The notes under the pieces are model-generated. The model did not search any database. It had not been told where the DNA came from and worked only from the letters and a program-made list of their open reading frames with translations. A stretch of DNA of 33,637 nt from Synechococcales cyanobacterium RM1_1_8 (GTDB taxonomy: Bacteria; Cyanobacteriota; Cyanobacteriia; PCC-9006; JAAUQQ01): positions 1 through 33,637 of the forward strand of contig JAAUQQ010000006.1 in assembly GCA_012032745.1 (NCBI GenBank), given 5' to 3'. This document shows, in pieces, positions 22,482 through 31,900 of the stretch (the stretch's first letter is position 1; each line of letters opens with the position of its first letter). Made by a program: the position numbers and the translations under genes.

Positions 22482-23456
22482 ATGAACGTCAAGCGCTGGA
22501 TTGCCCGACGGGAACCCAGTTGGAAATTACTCGACCAGCTTTTGAGCCAGGCCGAAAAGCAAGGGCTCAAGGCCCTGGAGCCCCAGCAGGTCAAACAGCT
22601 CACCAGCCTCTACCGATCCGTTTCCGCCGATCTAGCCCGCGCCCAGAGCCGCGACCTAGGCCAAGGCCTCAGCCGCCAGCTCCAACAGCTCACCCTGCGA
22701 GCCTACAGCCAGATCTATCAAAAGCCCCGCCATCAAAACTGGCAGGCGCTATTCGACTTCTATGGCCAGGAACTCCCCCGTATCATGCGCGAGACCTGGC
22801 CCTATTGGGCCAGCGCCACAGGAATTTTTATCATTGGCGGCTTAATTGGCTGGTGGCTGGCCTGGGGCGACCCCAATTTTGTCAGCCTGATGCTGCCCGA
22901 AAGCCTGATCCGCAAGGTGCGCGATGACGGTGAACTGTGGATGGGCTCGATTCTCAGCGGCACTGACCCGACCGATGCTGTGGGCTTGATGATCAACAAT
23001 ACCTCCGTCGCCTTTCGCACCACGGCGGGGGGAATGCTGGGCGGCCTGGGCACGGTTTACATTTTGTTCTTCAATGGTCTGCTGATTGGCGCGGCGGCGA
23101 CCCTGGTGGGCCAAAACAACCTGGCCTATCCCTTCTGGGCCTTTGTCTTACCCCACGGCTCCCTGGAGCTGCCTGCTATTTTTGTGGCCGGGGCCGCAGG
23201 ACTGCTGATTGGCCGCGCCCTGCTGTTTCCGGGTCAATACAGTCGGACGGATGCCCTCAAGCACTATGGCTTGCAGGCGGCCAAGCTCACCTTTGCCGTG
23301 ATTCCGATGCTGGTTTTGGCTGGGGTAATTGAGGCATTCTTTTCGCCCAGCCGGTTTATTCCAGACCCCATCAAATACATCACGGGCTGTATTTTGTTCG
23401 TCGCATTGTTGGCCTATGGCAGCCTGGGCCTGTCGCAGGCCCAGGCCCCTGAATGA
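22482..23456 (+). CDS. Stage II sporulation protein M (SpoIIM/DUF95)-like membrane protein
   Basis: Start MNVKRWIARREPSWKLLDQLLSQAEKQG; NNTSVAFRTTAGGMLGGLGTVYILFFNGLLIGA and FVLPHGSLELPAIFVAGAAGLLIG are typical of the family. Confidence 0.88.
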   Translation: MNVKRWIARREPSWKLLDQLLSQAEKQGLKALEPQQVKQLTSLYRSVSADLARAQSRDLGQGLSRQLQQLTLRAYSQIYQKPRHQNWQALFDFYGQELPRIMRETWPYWASATGIFIIGGLIGWWLAWGDPNFVSLMLPESLIRKVRDDGELWMGSILSGTDPTDAVGLMINNTSVAFRTTAGGMLGGLGTVYILFFNGLLIGAAATLVGQNNLAYPFWAFVLPHGSLELPAIFVAGAAGLLIGRALLFPGQYSRTDALKHYGLQAAKLTFAVIPMLVLAGVIEAFFSPSRFIPDPIKYITGCILFVALLAYGSLGLSQAQAPE

Positions 23457-23478
23457 CCCAACGCCTGGATGATTTAAC

Positions 23479-23619
23479 GCTTAGGGACTTCCAGAGATTG
23501 AATCATCCAGGTCGAGCTTTGGGCTTGGCAGGGCGTTCAGCGGAACGCCCTTACGGTCAAACAACACTGATTCCCCATCCCCCCAATTTGGATGCTTTAT
23601 TCCTTGGAAGTCCCCTAGC
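23479..23619. mobile_element. MITE-like element with ~34-bp imperfect terminal inverted repeats and an internal hairpin
   Basis: Left end gcttagggacttccagagattgaatcatccaggt (23479-23512) matches the reverse complement of 23586-23619 (gctaggggacttccaaggaataaagcatccaaat) at 25 of 34 positions. Internal agggcgttc-agcg-gaacgccct. Confidence 0.75.
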
Positions 23620-23851
23620 CGAGCATGTCTTCCTGGTGCATCCCTTCCAGGGCATTGTTGTCACCGCTGGAACCGCTAGACTGGTCCGACTCCTCCTACG
23701 TCCAAAGCCCCAAATCAGATTGCCTGTGGCATGATTGGAGGGTTTTGCACCGATTTGGAGGAAATGCATGGAGAGTCGCCCTGGGAAAGTCGATTCAGCG
23801 GCCCTGGTACAGGCAGCGGCCCTGCCACGGGCAGGGCAAGGCAACGCCATC

Positions 23852-24700
23852 ATGTTAGCCAAGCCAGGCCCCGTTTTTCCCCAGCGCCTGGTCTTCCATC
23901 GTCGCCTGTGGGCGGGCTGTGCTGTCCTGGCCTTAGTGCTGGGAGCCTGTAATGGTGGTGGGGATGTACCGGCACCGGGCGCGGAATCGGCTGCTGCTGG
24001 TTCGCCACCTGCGGCTTCAGGGGCTTCAGCCGCTGCCGGTGAGCAGGCTGCTGCGGGGAGCCCGGAGGCAGCAGGGCAGCCTGCGCCGATTGATCCGGCG
24101 GTGGCCTTTCCAAATTTGCCGCGCCTAGAGGGCAAGGCGACGGTGATCGTGACGGTGAATGGCGCTCCGATCACGATGGAGCTGGATGGGGAGAAGGCTC
24201 CGATTACGGCGGGCAACTTTGTCGATCTGGCCCAGAAGGGCGTTTACGACGGCACGGTTTTCCATCGCGTTGTCCGTGACCCCCAGCCCTTCGTGGTTCA
24301 GGGCGGCGATCCCCAGGGCAAGGATCCCAATGTCCCCTTGGAAAGTTTGGGCATGGGCAGCTATGTGGATGAGTCTGGCGAACCGCGCTACATCCCGTTG
24401 GAGATTTTGCCCCAGGGTGCGGATCTGCCCATTTATGGCCAGCCCTTTGTGGCCAGTGGCATCACCGAACCGCCGGTGTTGCAGCATAAGCGGGGGGCGG
24501 TGGCAATGGCGCGATCGCGTTTCCCCGACACGGCTTCCGCCCAGTTCTACATCACCCTAGATAACGTCAATTTCCTGGATGGTGACTATGCCGTCTTCGG
24601 TCAGGTGACCGATGGCATGGATGTGGTGGATGGCATCGAGCAAGGCGATGTGATCGATTCGGTCGAGGTGATTGAAGGAGCGGAGAACCTTAAGCCCTAG
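23852..24700 (+). CDS. Peptidyl-prolyl cis-trans isomerase (cyclophilin type), predicted lipoprotein
   Basis: Lipobox-like VLALVLGAC, Ala/Gly/Pro-rich linker, cyclophilin core ([27 protein letters not shown]...[32 protein letters not shown]). Start codon uncertain. Confidence 0.9.
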   Translation: MLAKPGPVFPQRLVFHRRLWAGCAVLALVLGACNGGGDVPAPGAESAAAGSPPAASGASAAAGEQAAAGSPEAAGQPAPIDPAVAFPNLPRLEGKATVIVTVNGAPITMELDGEKAPITAGNFVDLAQKGVYDGTVFHRVVRDPQPFVVQGGDPQGKDPNVPLESLGMGSYVDESGEPRYIPLEILPQGADLPIYGQPFVASGITEPPVLQHKRGAVAMARSRFPDTASAQFYITLDNVNFLDGDYAVFGQVTDGMDVVDGIEQGDVIDSVEVIEGAENLKP

Positions 24701-24762
24701 GGCGCTGCTAGGGCTCAATCAAGGTCTCGGCGCTTACAATAGATCAGAGCAAAACTTCAAAG

Positions 24763-24801
24763 CCCCTCTCCCGCTCTGGGAGAGGGGTTTGGGGTGAGGG
24801 G
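24763..24801. repeat. Dispersed hairpin repeat, inverted relative of 19010-19047
   Basis: cccctctccc-gctct-gggagagggg followed by tttggggtgagggg. Its reverse complement (cccctcaccccaaacccctctccca...) matches the 19010 element. Confidence 0.75.
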
Positions 24802-24916
24802 CTTGATTCATGTGAGAGGTCTAATGTTCTCGGCGTTCAATGTCAGAGTAATTAGGCAGTGGACAACCCACCTATTACCCATGGCGATTTCACCACCAGC
24901 CTAGGCCCACTCATTC

Positions 24917-24946
24917 ATTAATCAAACGTGGATTAATCAAACGTGA
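24917..24946. repeat. 15-bp tandem duplication (attaatcaaacgtgR) x2 containing the trpB stop
   Basis: attaatcaaacgtgg / attaatcaaacgtga. The second copy encodes ITFD-stop of TrpB on the minus strand. Confidence 0.92.
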
Positions 24947-26240
24947 TTCGCTTGGCCGCTGCCTGCACGTCCTTGTCGCCGCGACCGGAGCAGTTCAGCA
25001 CCAGGCGGGGGCTCCCTTCTAGGGTGGGACAGAGTTTTTCCAAATAGGCAAACGCATGGGACGTCTCCAGCGCCGGAATAATCCCCTCCAGCCGAGACAC
25101 CTGCTTAAACGACTCCAGCGCCTCCCCATCCGTCACGCTGTAATACTCCGCTCGGCCCTGCTCCATCAAGTAGCTATGCTCCGGCCCCACACCGGGATAA
25201 TCCAGCCCCGCACTCACAGAATGGGCCTCCGTCACCTGGCCATCCTCATCCTGAAGCAAATAGCTCATCGCCCCATGGAGCACCCCCACCCGGCCCTTGG
25301 TCAGGGTCGCCGCATGTTTGTCAGTGTTGACGCCCTGGCCCGCCGCTTCCACGCCAATGATGCGAATACTGGGCTCATTGATAAATTCATTGAACAGTCC
25401 CATGGCATTGGAGCCGCCGCCCACACAGGCCAAAAGAATATCGGGCAAGCCACCCCACTTCTCTAAGCACTGGCGGCGAGCCTCCTGACCAATCATGGAA
25501 TGGAACTCCCGCACAATCATGGGATAGGGATGCGGCCCCGCCACCGATCCTAGAATGTAATGGGTGCTCTCCACATTCGTCACCCAGTCACGAATCGCCT
25601 CGGAAGTGGCATCCTTAAGCGTGCCGCTACCGGCAGTCACACCGCGCACCTCAGCTCCCATCAGTCGCATCCGAAAGACATTCAGCGCCTGGCGCTCCAT
25701 GTCCTCCACGCCCATGTAAATCACGCAGTCCAAGCCAAAGCGGGCACAAACCGTCGCCGTTGCCACGCCATGCTGACCGGCTCCGGTCTCGGCAATGACG
25801 CGCTGCTTCTTCATGCGCTTAGCCAGCAACACCTGGCCCAGAGCGTTATTGATTTTGTGGGCACCCGTATGGTTAAGGTCTTCCCGCTTGAGATAAATCT
25901 GGGGGCCGCTGCCATCGGGCCGGGCGTAATGCTGGGTCAGCCGCTCAGCAAAATAGAGGGGATTCGGGCGACCTACATAATCCCGCAGTAGGCCCTGAAA
26001 TTCTGCCTGAAAGTCTTCGTCCTGGAAATAGCGTTGGAAAGCCTGCTCCAATTCCGCCAGGGCGGGCATCAAGGTTTCTGGCACATACTTGCCGCCAAAC
26101 TGGCCAAATCGTCCCAGAGCATCGGGTCTTGCGCCTAAACTGGCGATCGCCGCTTCAATCGATTGAGCCTGGGAGTGAGCCTGCTGCTCCGCGGGGCCAG
26201 GATTGGAATTCGGCGTGGGTCTAATCGGCGTAAACGTCAT
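24933..26240 (-). CDS. trpB: Tryptophan synthase beta chain
   Basis: [44 protein letters not shown] (PLP lysine), [13 protein letters not shown]. Start [12 protein letters not shown] at 26240 more likely than 26312. Confidence 0.96.
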   Translation of the reverse strand: MTFTPIRPTPNSNPGPAEQQAHSQAQSIEAAIASLGARPDALGRFGQFGGKYVPETLMPALAELEQAFQRYFQDEDFQAEFQGLLRDYVGRPNPLYFAERLTQHYARPDGSGPQIYLKREDLNHTGAHKINNALGQVLLAKRMKKQRVIAETGAGQHGVATATVCARFGLDCVIYMGVEDMERQALNVFRMRLMGAEVRGVTAGSGTLKDATSEAIRDWVTNVESTHYILGSVAGPHPYPMIVREFHSMIGQEARRQCLEKWGGLPDILLACVGGGSNAMGLFNEFINEPSIRIIGVEAAGQGVNTDKHAATLTKGRVGVLHGAMSYLLQDEDGQVTEAHSVSAGLDYPGVGPEHSYLMEQGRAEYYSVTDGEALESFKQVSRLEGIIPALETSHAFAYLEKLCPTLEGSPRLVLNCSGRGDKDVQAAAKRITFD

Positions 26241-26312
26241 GGCACGGATACCCTTAGGGCGAGTTTCTGCAAGTCCCCCATTATAGGCAGATGAGCCAAT
26301 CGGACAAACCAA

Positions 26313-26342
26313 AAGCCCCCAACCATTTAAGGTCAGGGGCTT
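26313..26342 (-). terminator. Likely rho-independent terminator downstream of psaB
   Basis: Minus-strand stem aagcccc ... ggggctt followed by ttggttt, between psaB and trpB. Confidence 0.6.
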
Positions 26343-26388
26343 CTAGTCAGTTCACAGCCTTAGCTGAATTCAGCTTAGGAAAATCCCG

Positions 26389-28593
26389 TCAACCAAACTT
26401 ACCAGCAGTCGAGGCAATCAAGAAGGCCGCGTAGGTTAAGACGAATCCAACCGAGAAGTGAGCTAAGCCCACCACACGAGCCTGAACGATGGAGAGCGCA
26501 ACGGGCTTATCCTTCCAGCCAATCAAGTTGGCGAGAGGGGTCCGCTCGTGGGCCCAAACAATCGTTTCGATCAACTCTTGCCAGTAACCCCGCCAGGAGA
26601 TCAAGAACATGAAGCCAGTCGCCCAGACCAGGTGTCCGAAGAGGAACATCCAGGCCCAAACTGACAGGTTGTTCGTGCCGTAGGGGTTGTAGCCGTTGAT
26701 TAGCTGGGAAGAGTTCAGCCAGAGGTAATCCCGCAGCCAGCCCATGAGGTAGGTGGAGGACTCATTAAACTGAGCCACATTGCCTTGCCACAGTGCCAGA
26801 TGCTTCCAGTGCCAGTAGAAGGTGACCCAAGCTACGGTGTTCAGCGCCCAGAAGAGCGAGAGGTAGAAGGCATCCCAGGCAGAGATGTCGCAGGTACCGC
26901 CACGGCCAGGGCCGTCACAGGGGAAGCTGTAGCCAAAGTCCTTCTTGTCGGGCATCAGCTTGGAGCCGCGAGCATCCAACGCACCTTTGACCAAGATCAA
27001 GGTGGTGGTGTGCAGACCCAGGGCGATCGCATGGTGGACCAAGAAGTCACCAGGGCCGATGGACAGGAAGAGGGAGTTGGTGCCGGAGTTGATCGCATCC
27101 AACCAGTTGGTTAGATAGATGCCACTCGCAGCACTGGTGGCAATGCCATCGGGGTTGGACAGCAGCACGTCGAATGCGTACAGCGCCTTACCAGAGGCCG
27201 CCTGAACGAACTGTGCGAACACAGGCTCAATCAGGATTTGCTTCTCGGGAGTACCAAAGGCAACGGTCACATCGTTGTGAACGTAGAGGCCCAGGGTGTG
27301 GAAGCCCAGGAATAGAGAAACCCAGCTCAGGTGAGAGATGATGGCTTCTTTGTGCTGGAGAACGCGGTCAAGGACGTTGTTCTTGTTCGCTTCGGGGTCA
27401 TAGTCCCGCACCAGGAAGATTGCCCCGTGGGCAAACGCGCCAACCATGATGAAGGTGGCGATGTACTGGTGGTGGGTGTACAGCGCTGCTTGGGTGGTGT
27501 AGTCCCGTGCCATGAAGGCATAGGGCGGCAGCGAGTACATGTGCTGGGCAACCAGGGAGGTGATCACGCCGAGGGAAGCCAAGGCGAGGGCCAGCTGGAA
27601 GTGCAGCGAGTTGTTCAGCGTGTCGTAGAGACCCTTGTGGCCCGCACCCAAACCGCCAGCGGGGGGAGTGTGGCCATCGAGAATTTCTTTGATGCTGTGA
27701 CCGATTCCAAAGTTGGTGCGGTACATGTGGCCCGCGACGATGAAGATCACTGCGATCGCCAAATGGTGATGAGCCATGTCCGTCAACCACAGCGACTCAG
27801 TCTGGGGATGGAAACCACCCAAGAAGGTCAGAATCGCATCGCCCGCACCTTGGGACGTGCCAAACATATGGCTGGCCGTATCAGGGTTTTGAGCATAGAC
27901 ACCCCAGTTACCCGTGAAGAAGGGGGTTAGACCTGCAGGGTGGGGCTTGACGGAAAGGAAGTTGTCCCAACCCACATGGACACCGCGCGATTCAGGAATC
28001 GCCACGTGGACCAAGTGGCCGGTCCAGGCCAGGGAGCTGACGCCAAACAAACCCGCTAGGTGGTGGTTGAGGCGAGACTCAGCATCCTTGAACCAGGCCA
28101 AGCTCGGACGGAACTTGGGCTGAAGGTGCAGCCAACCGGCAAATAGCATGACTGCGGCCAAGACCATCAAGAAGATGGAGCCCTGGTACAGGTCAGCATT
28201 GGTGGTCATGCCGATGGTGTACCACCAGTGATACACGCCGGAATAGGCAATGTTCACTGGAGAAGAAGCGCCCGCTTGGGTAAAGGCATCGATCGCGCCT
28301 TGACCAAAGTGGGGATCCCAAATCGCATGGGCGATGGGACGGACATTGAGCGGATCTTTGATCCACTGCTCGAAGTTGCCCTGCCAGGCGACGTGGAAGA
28401 GATTGCCGGAGGTCCAGAGGAAAATGATTGCCAGGTGACCGAAGTGGGAAGCAAAAATCTTTTGGTAAAGATTCTCTTCCGTCATGCCGTCATGGCTTTC
28501 AAAATCGTGGGCGGTGGCGATCCCGTACCAGATCCGACGAGTTGTCGGGTCCTGGGCCAAGTCCTGGCTAAATTTAGGGAATTTAGTTGCCAT
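26389..28593 (-). CDS. psaB: Photosystem I P700 apoprotein A2
   Basis: 734 aa; [62 protein letters not shown] [4Fe-4S] motif. Confidence 0.98.
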   Translation of the reverse strand: MATKFPKFSQDLAQDPTTRRIWYGIATAHDFESHDGMTEENLYQKIFASHFGHLAIIFLWTSGNLFHVAWQGNFEQWIKDPLNVRPIAHAIWDPHFGQGAIDAFTQAGASSPVNIAYSGVYHWWYTIGMTTNADLYQGSIFLMVLAAVMLFAGWLHLQPKFRPSLAWFKDAESRLNHHLAGLFGVSSLAWTGHLVHVAIPESRGVHVGWDNFLSVKPHPAGLTPFFTGNWGVYAQNPDTASHMFGTSQGAGDAILTFLGGFHPQTESLWLTDMAHHHLAIAVIFIVAGHMYRTNFGIGHSIKEILDGHTPPAGGLGAGHKGLYDTLNNSLHFQLALALASLGVITSLVAQHMYSLPPYAFMARDYTTQAALYTHHQYIATFIMVGAFAHGAIFLVRDYDPEANKNNVLDRVLQHKEAIISHLSWVSLFLGFHTLGLYVHNDVTVAFGTPEKQILIEPVFAQFVQAASGKALYAFDVLLSNPDGIATSAASGIYLTNWLDAINSGTNSLFLSIGPGDFLVHHAIALGLHTTTLILVKGALDARGSKLMPDKKDFGYSFPCDGPGRGGTCDISAWDAFYLSLFWALNTVAWVTFYWHWKHLALWQGNVAQFNESSTYLMGWLRDYLWLNSSQLINGYNPYGTNNLSVWAWMFLFGHLVWATGFMFLISWRGYWQELIETIVWAHERTPLANLIGWKDKPVALSIVQARVVGLAHFSVGFVLTYAAFLIASTAGKFG

Positions 28594-28613
28594 GGTTTTT
28601 TAGTTAGCCCTCG

Positions 28614-30920
28614 TCATCCACTCACTGCAATGATTCGCGCCAGGAAGAAGGCCCAGGTGGTGCCAATTCCCCCTAACAGGTAGTGAGCGACGCCCACTGC
28701 CCGACCCTGAGTGATGCTCAGAGCGCGAGGCTGGATTGCCGGAGCAACCTTCAGCTTGTTGTGTGCCCAAACGATGGACTCAATCAGTTCTTGCCAGTAG
28801 CCACGGCCGCTGAACAGGAACATCAGGCTGAATGCCCAAACGAAGTGAGCGCCCAAGAAGATCAAGCCATAGGCAGACAGAGCGCTGCCGTAGCTGGTGA
28901 TAACTTGGGAAGCCTGGGCCCAGAGGAAGTCCCGCAGCCAGCCATTAATCGTGATCGCACTTTGAGCAAAGTTGCCGTTGGCGATGTGAGAAATGCTGCC
29001 ATCTGCGTTAACCGTCCCCCAGACATCCGACTGCATCTTCCAGCTGAAGTGGAAAATCGCAATGGATAGGGAGTTGTACATCCAGAACAGACCCAAGAAG
29101 ACATGGTCCCAACCCGAAACCTGGCAGGTGCCGCCACGACCGGGGCCGTCGCAAGGGAATCGGAAACCGAGATTGGCCTTGTCGGGCACAAGCCGGGAGC
29201 TACGAGCGTAGAGCACGCCCTTGAGCAGAATCAGCACCGTCACGTGGATCGTGAAGGCATGGATGTGGTGAACCATGAAGTCCGCAGTGCCGAGGGCAAT
29301 GGGCATCATGGCGACCTTGCCACCGACCGCAACGACGCCGCCACCGAAGGCATGGCTAACCACGTCTACCGTATTGGGAGCCGTAGTACCCGGTGCTGCC
29401 GTGTGGAGGCTTTGAATCCACTGGGCAAAGATGGGCTGTAGCTGAATCGCGGAGTCGGAGAACATGTCCTGGGGACGACCCAAGGCACGCATGGTGTCGT
29501 TGTGGATGTAGAGACCGAAGCTGTGGAAGCCGAGGAAAATACAGACCCAATTCAGGTGAGAAATGATGGCGTCGCGAACGCGGAGCGTGCGGTCCAACAC
29601 ATTGTCCACATTCTTGGCGGGGTCATAGTCCCGCACCATGAAGATGGCACCGTGGGCACCGGCACCCACCACCAAGAAGCCGCCAATCCACATGTGGTGG
29701 GTGAACAGCGAGAGCTGAGTGGGGTAATCAATCGCGATGTAAGGATACGCAGGCATGGCGTACATGTGCTGCGCAACGATGATGGTGATGGAGCCAGCCA
29801 GGGCAAGGTTGATGGACAGTTGGGCATGCCAGGAGTTCGTGAGAACTTCGTACAGCCCGGTGTGGCCTTTGCCGCCGAACAGCAGGGGATCACCCTTGTG
29901 ACCGTCCAAAATCTCCTTGATGCTGTGGCCAATGCCCCAGTTGGTGCGGTACATGTGACCGGCAACCAGGAACATGACGGCGATCGCCAGATGGTGGTGG
30001 GCAATGTCCGTCATCCACATGGACCCCGTGATGGGGTTCAGACCGCCCCTGAAGGTGAGGAAGTCGGAGTAGACACCCCAGTTGAGCGTGAAGAATGGCT
30101 TGAGACCCTGAGCAAAGCTCGGATAGAACTCGGCCATACGGCTCGAATTCATCACGAACTCTTGAGGCAGAGGAATCGCTGCCACGCTATCGATCAAGCG
30201 ACCCCCCACCGTCATGGGAGTGCCAGCGTCGATCGCGTCCATCATCATCGTGGTCGGCAAGGACACATGGATCAGGTGTCCTGCCCAACCCAACGACCCC
30301 AGGCCGAACAGACCGGCTAGGTGGTGGTTGAGCATGGATTCCACGTTCTGGAACCACTCCAACTTGGGAGCGGCCTTGTGGTAGTGGAACCAACCGGCAA
30401 ATAGCATCAGCGCGGCCATCACTAGGCCACCGATCGCTGTGCAATAGAGCTGAAACTCGTTTGTAAAACCTGAGGCCCGCCATAGCTGGAACAGACCTGA
30501 GGTGATTTGAATGCCCTGGAAGCCGCCGCCCATGTCACCGTTCAGGATTTCCTGACCGACGACAGGCCAAACAACTTGGGCACTCGGCTTAATATTCAAC
30601 GGATCAGTCAGCCAGGCTGAATAGTTGGAGAAGCGAGCGCCGTGGAAATAGGCACCGCTCAACCAAACAAACACAACGGCTAAGTGACCAAAGTGAGCGC
30701 TGAAGATTTTCCGGGAAATATCTTCGAGGTCACTGGTATGGCTATCAAAGTCGTGGGCGTCCGCATGAAGATCCCAGATCCACGTAGTGGTCTTGGGTCC
30801 CTTCGCGAGGGTGCGATCAAAGTGGCCCGGCTTGCCCCACTTCTCGAAAGAAGTCGGAGTCGGGTTCCTATCAACCGTCACCTTTGCCTTAACGCCACGC
30901 TCCGGTGGACTTTTTGTCAT
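28614..30920 (-). CDS. psaA: Photosystem I P700 apoprotein A1
   Basis: 768 aa; [70 protein letters not shown]. Located 20 bp upstream of psaB. Confidence 0.98.
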   Translation of the reverse strand: MTKSPPERGVKAKVTVDRNPTPTSFEKWGKPGHFDRTLAKGPKTTTWIWDLHADAHDFDSHTSDLEDISRKIFSAHFGHLAVVFVWLSGAYFHGARFSNYSAWLTDPLNIKPSAQVVWPVVGQEILNGDMGGGFQGIQITSGLFQLWRASGFTNEFQLYCTAIGGLVMAALMLFAGWFHYHKAAPKLEWFQNVESMLNHHLAGLFGLGSLGWAGHLIHVSLPTTMMMDAIDAGTPMTVGGRLIDSVAAIPLPQEFVMNSSRMAEFYPSFAQGLKPFFTLNWGVYSDFLTFRGGLNPITGSMWMTDIAHHHLAIAVMFLVAGHMYRTNWGIGHSIKEILDGHKGDPLLFGGKGHTGLYEVLTNSWHAQLSINLALAGSITIIVAQHMYAMPAYPYIAIDYPTQLSLFTHHMWIGGFLVVGAGAHGAIFMVRDYDPAKNVDNVLDRTLRVRDAIISHLNWVCIFLGFHSFGLYIHNDTMRALGRPQDMFSDSAIQLQPIFAQWIQSLHTAAPGTTAPNTVDVVSHAFGGGVVAVGGKVAMMPIALGTADFMVHHIHAFTIHVTVLILLKGVLYARSSRLVPDKANLGFRFPCDGPGRGGTCQVSGWDHVFLGLFWMYNSLSIAIFHFSWKMQSDVWGTVNADGSISHIANGNFAQSAITINGWLRDFLWAQASQVITSYGSALSAYGLIFLGAHFVWAFSLMFLFSGRGYWQELIESIVWAHNKLKVAPAIQPRALSITQGRAVGVAHYLLGGIGTTWAFFLARIIAVSG

Positions 30921-31757
30921 CGAGACTCTCCTCTCATAGGGACAAGGGATGAGGCCTCCTCCGCCCCTGACACGGCCCTAGGAAGTTAGGGACGCATCAT
31001 GTGTACATGTAGGCAGGCAACTGAAAGCCATTCGGTGTTTAACCCTTAGGGCTCCCATGTCAACCTATCAAGACCTTTACGTTTAGTGTGCGTGTGGCCT
31101 AGAACTCTCTGCGGCCTTTGATGGAAGACCGAAGACCGCAGCAGGATGAAGCTGGGGGGAAGTTCTTTCCAAGCATTATAGGGGCCTGGTCTGAGGCCCC
31201 ATGGGACCAAGTAACAATAATTCAAACAGCCCGAGGGCAGGTGTTCAGGGCTTTCTTTCCTTTTAAGACGTTCCCAAAGTCAAGGAATGACGGGTGAGAT
31301 TTTACAAAACGAAATCAAATCTTGAAAATTGTGGAGTATTTTAAATTTTTGCGTGTTCTTAAGACCTGTTTTTGCGGTTTTGGGGCTAAAAATTGGGGCT
31401 CCCCCTAGGTCTGATCTATGCATTGTCTTGAGATAAATAAATGGGGTTGACCTAGACAAAGCTTCAAAATTCTTAATGTAAAAACGCTTCTCTCGGGTTT
31501 TGGCGGGTTGATTTGGCTCGATGGTGCGTTTGGATCGCCAGGCTAGGCTTCTCCCGGATTTATTGCTTAGATGGTCTGTTGGATCGTCATCACATTGTTA
31601 AGAGAGTCAGATTGTTGATTGAGAGTGATTGGGCGATCGCCATTGTGGATTTGTAAAGGTAGGGCTGATTTTTGTGAACAGGCGCGAGGCGCTTGGGAAG
31701 ATAGCTGCCGCAACCTCCTAAGCTAATTGGAGCAAATGGGGAGTGGGCGGTTTTGTC

Positions 31758-31820
31758 CAGTCACGGGTTTTGCCCAGTCACGGGTTTTGCCCAGTCACGG
31801 GTTCTGCCTAGTCACGGTTG
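31758..31820. repeat. 17-bp tandem repeat (cagtcacgggttttgcc), ~3.7 copies
   Basis: Direct reading: copies at 31758, 31775 and 31792 (one substitution), then tagtcacggttg at 31809. Confidence 0.96.
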
Positions 31821-31900
31821 AGGATGTGGGAATGCCAAGTTTCGGCCCAAAGTCCGGCAGCAGGTCCGGCAGCAGGTTCGGCGTAAGTTTTGTCCTGGGG

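Noticed and set aside
23453-23734. 93-aa plus-strand ORF after the SpoIIM-like gene
   Set aside because: Most of it lies in the MITE-like element with inverted repeats; no coding signature.
29502-30320. 272-aa plus ORF opposite psaA, and 27331..27930 opposite psaB
   Set aside because: Antisense shadows of highly conserved psaA/psaB.
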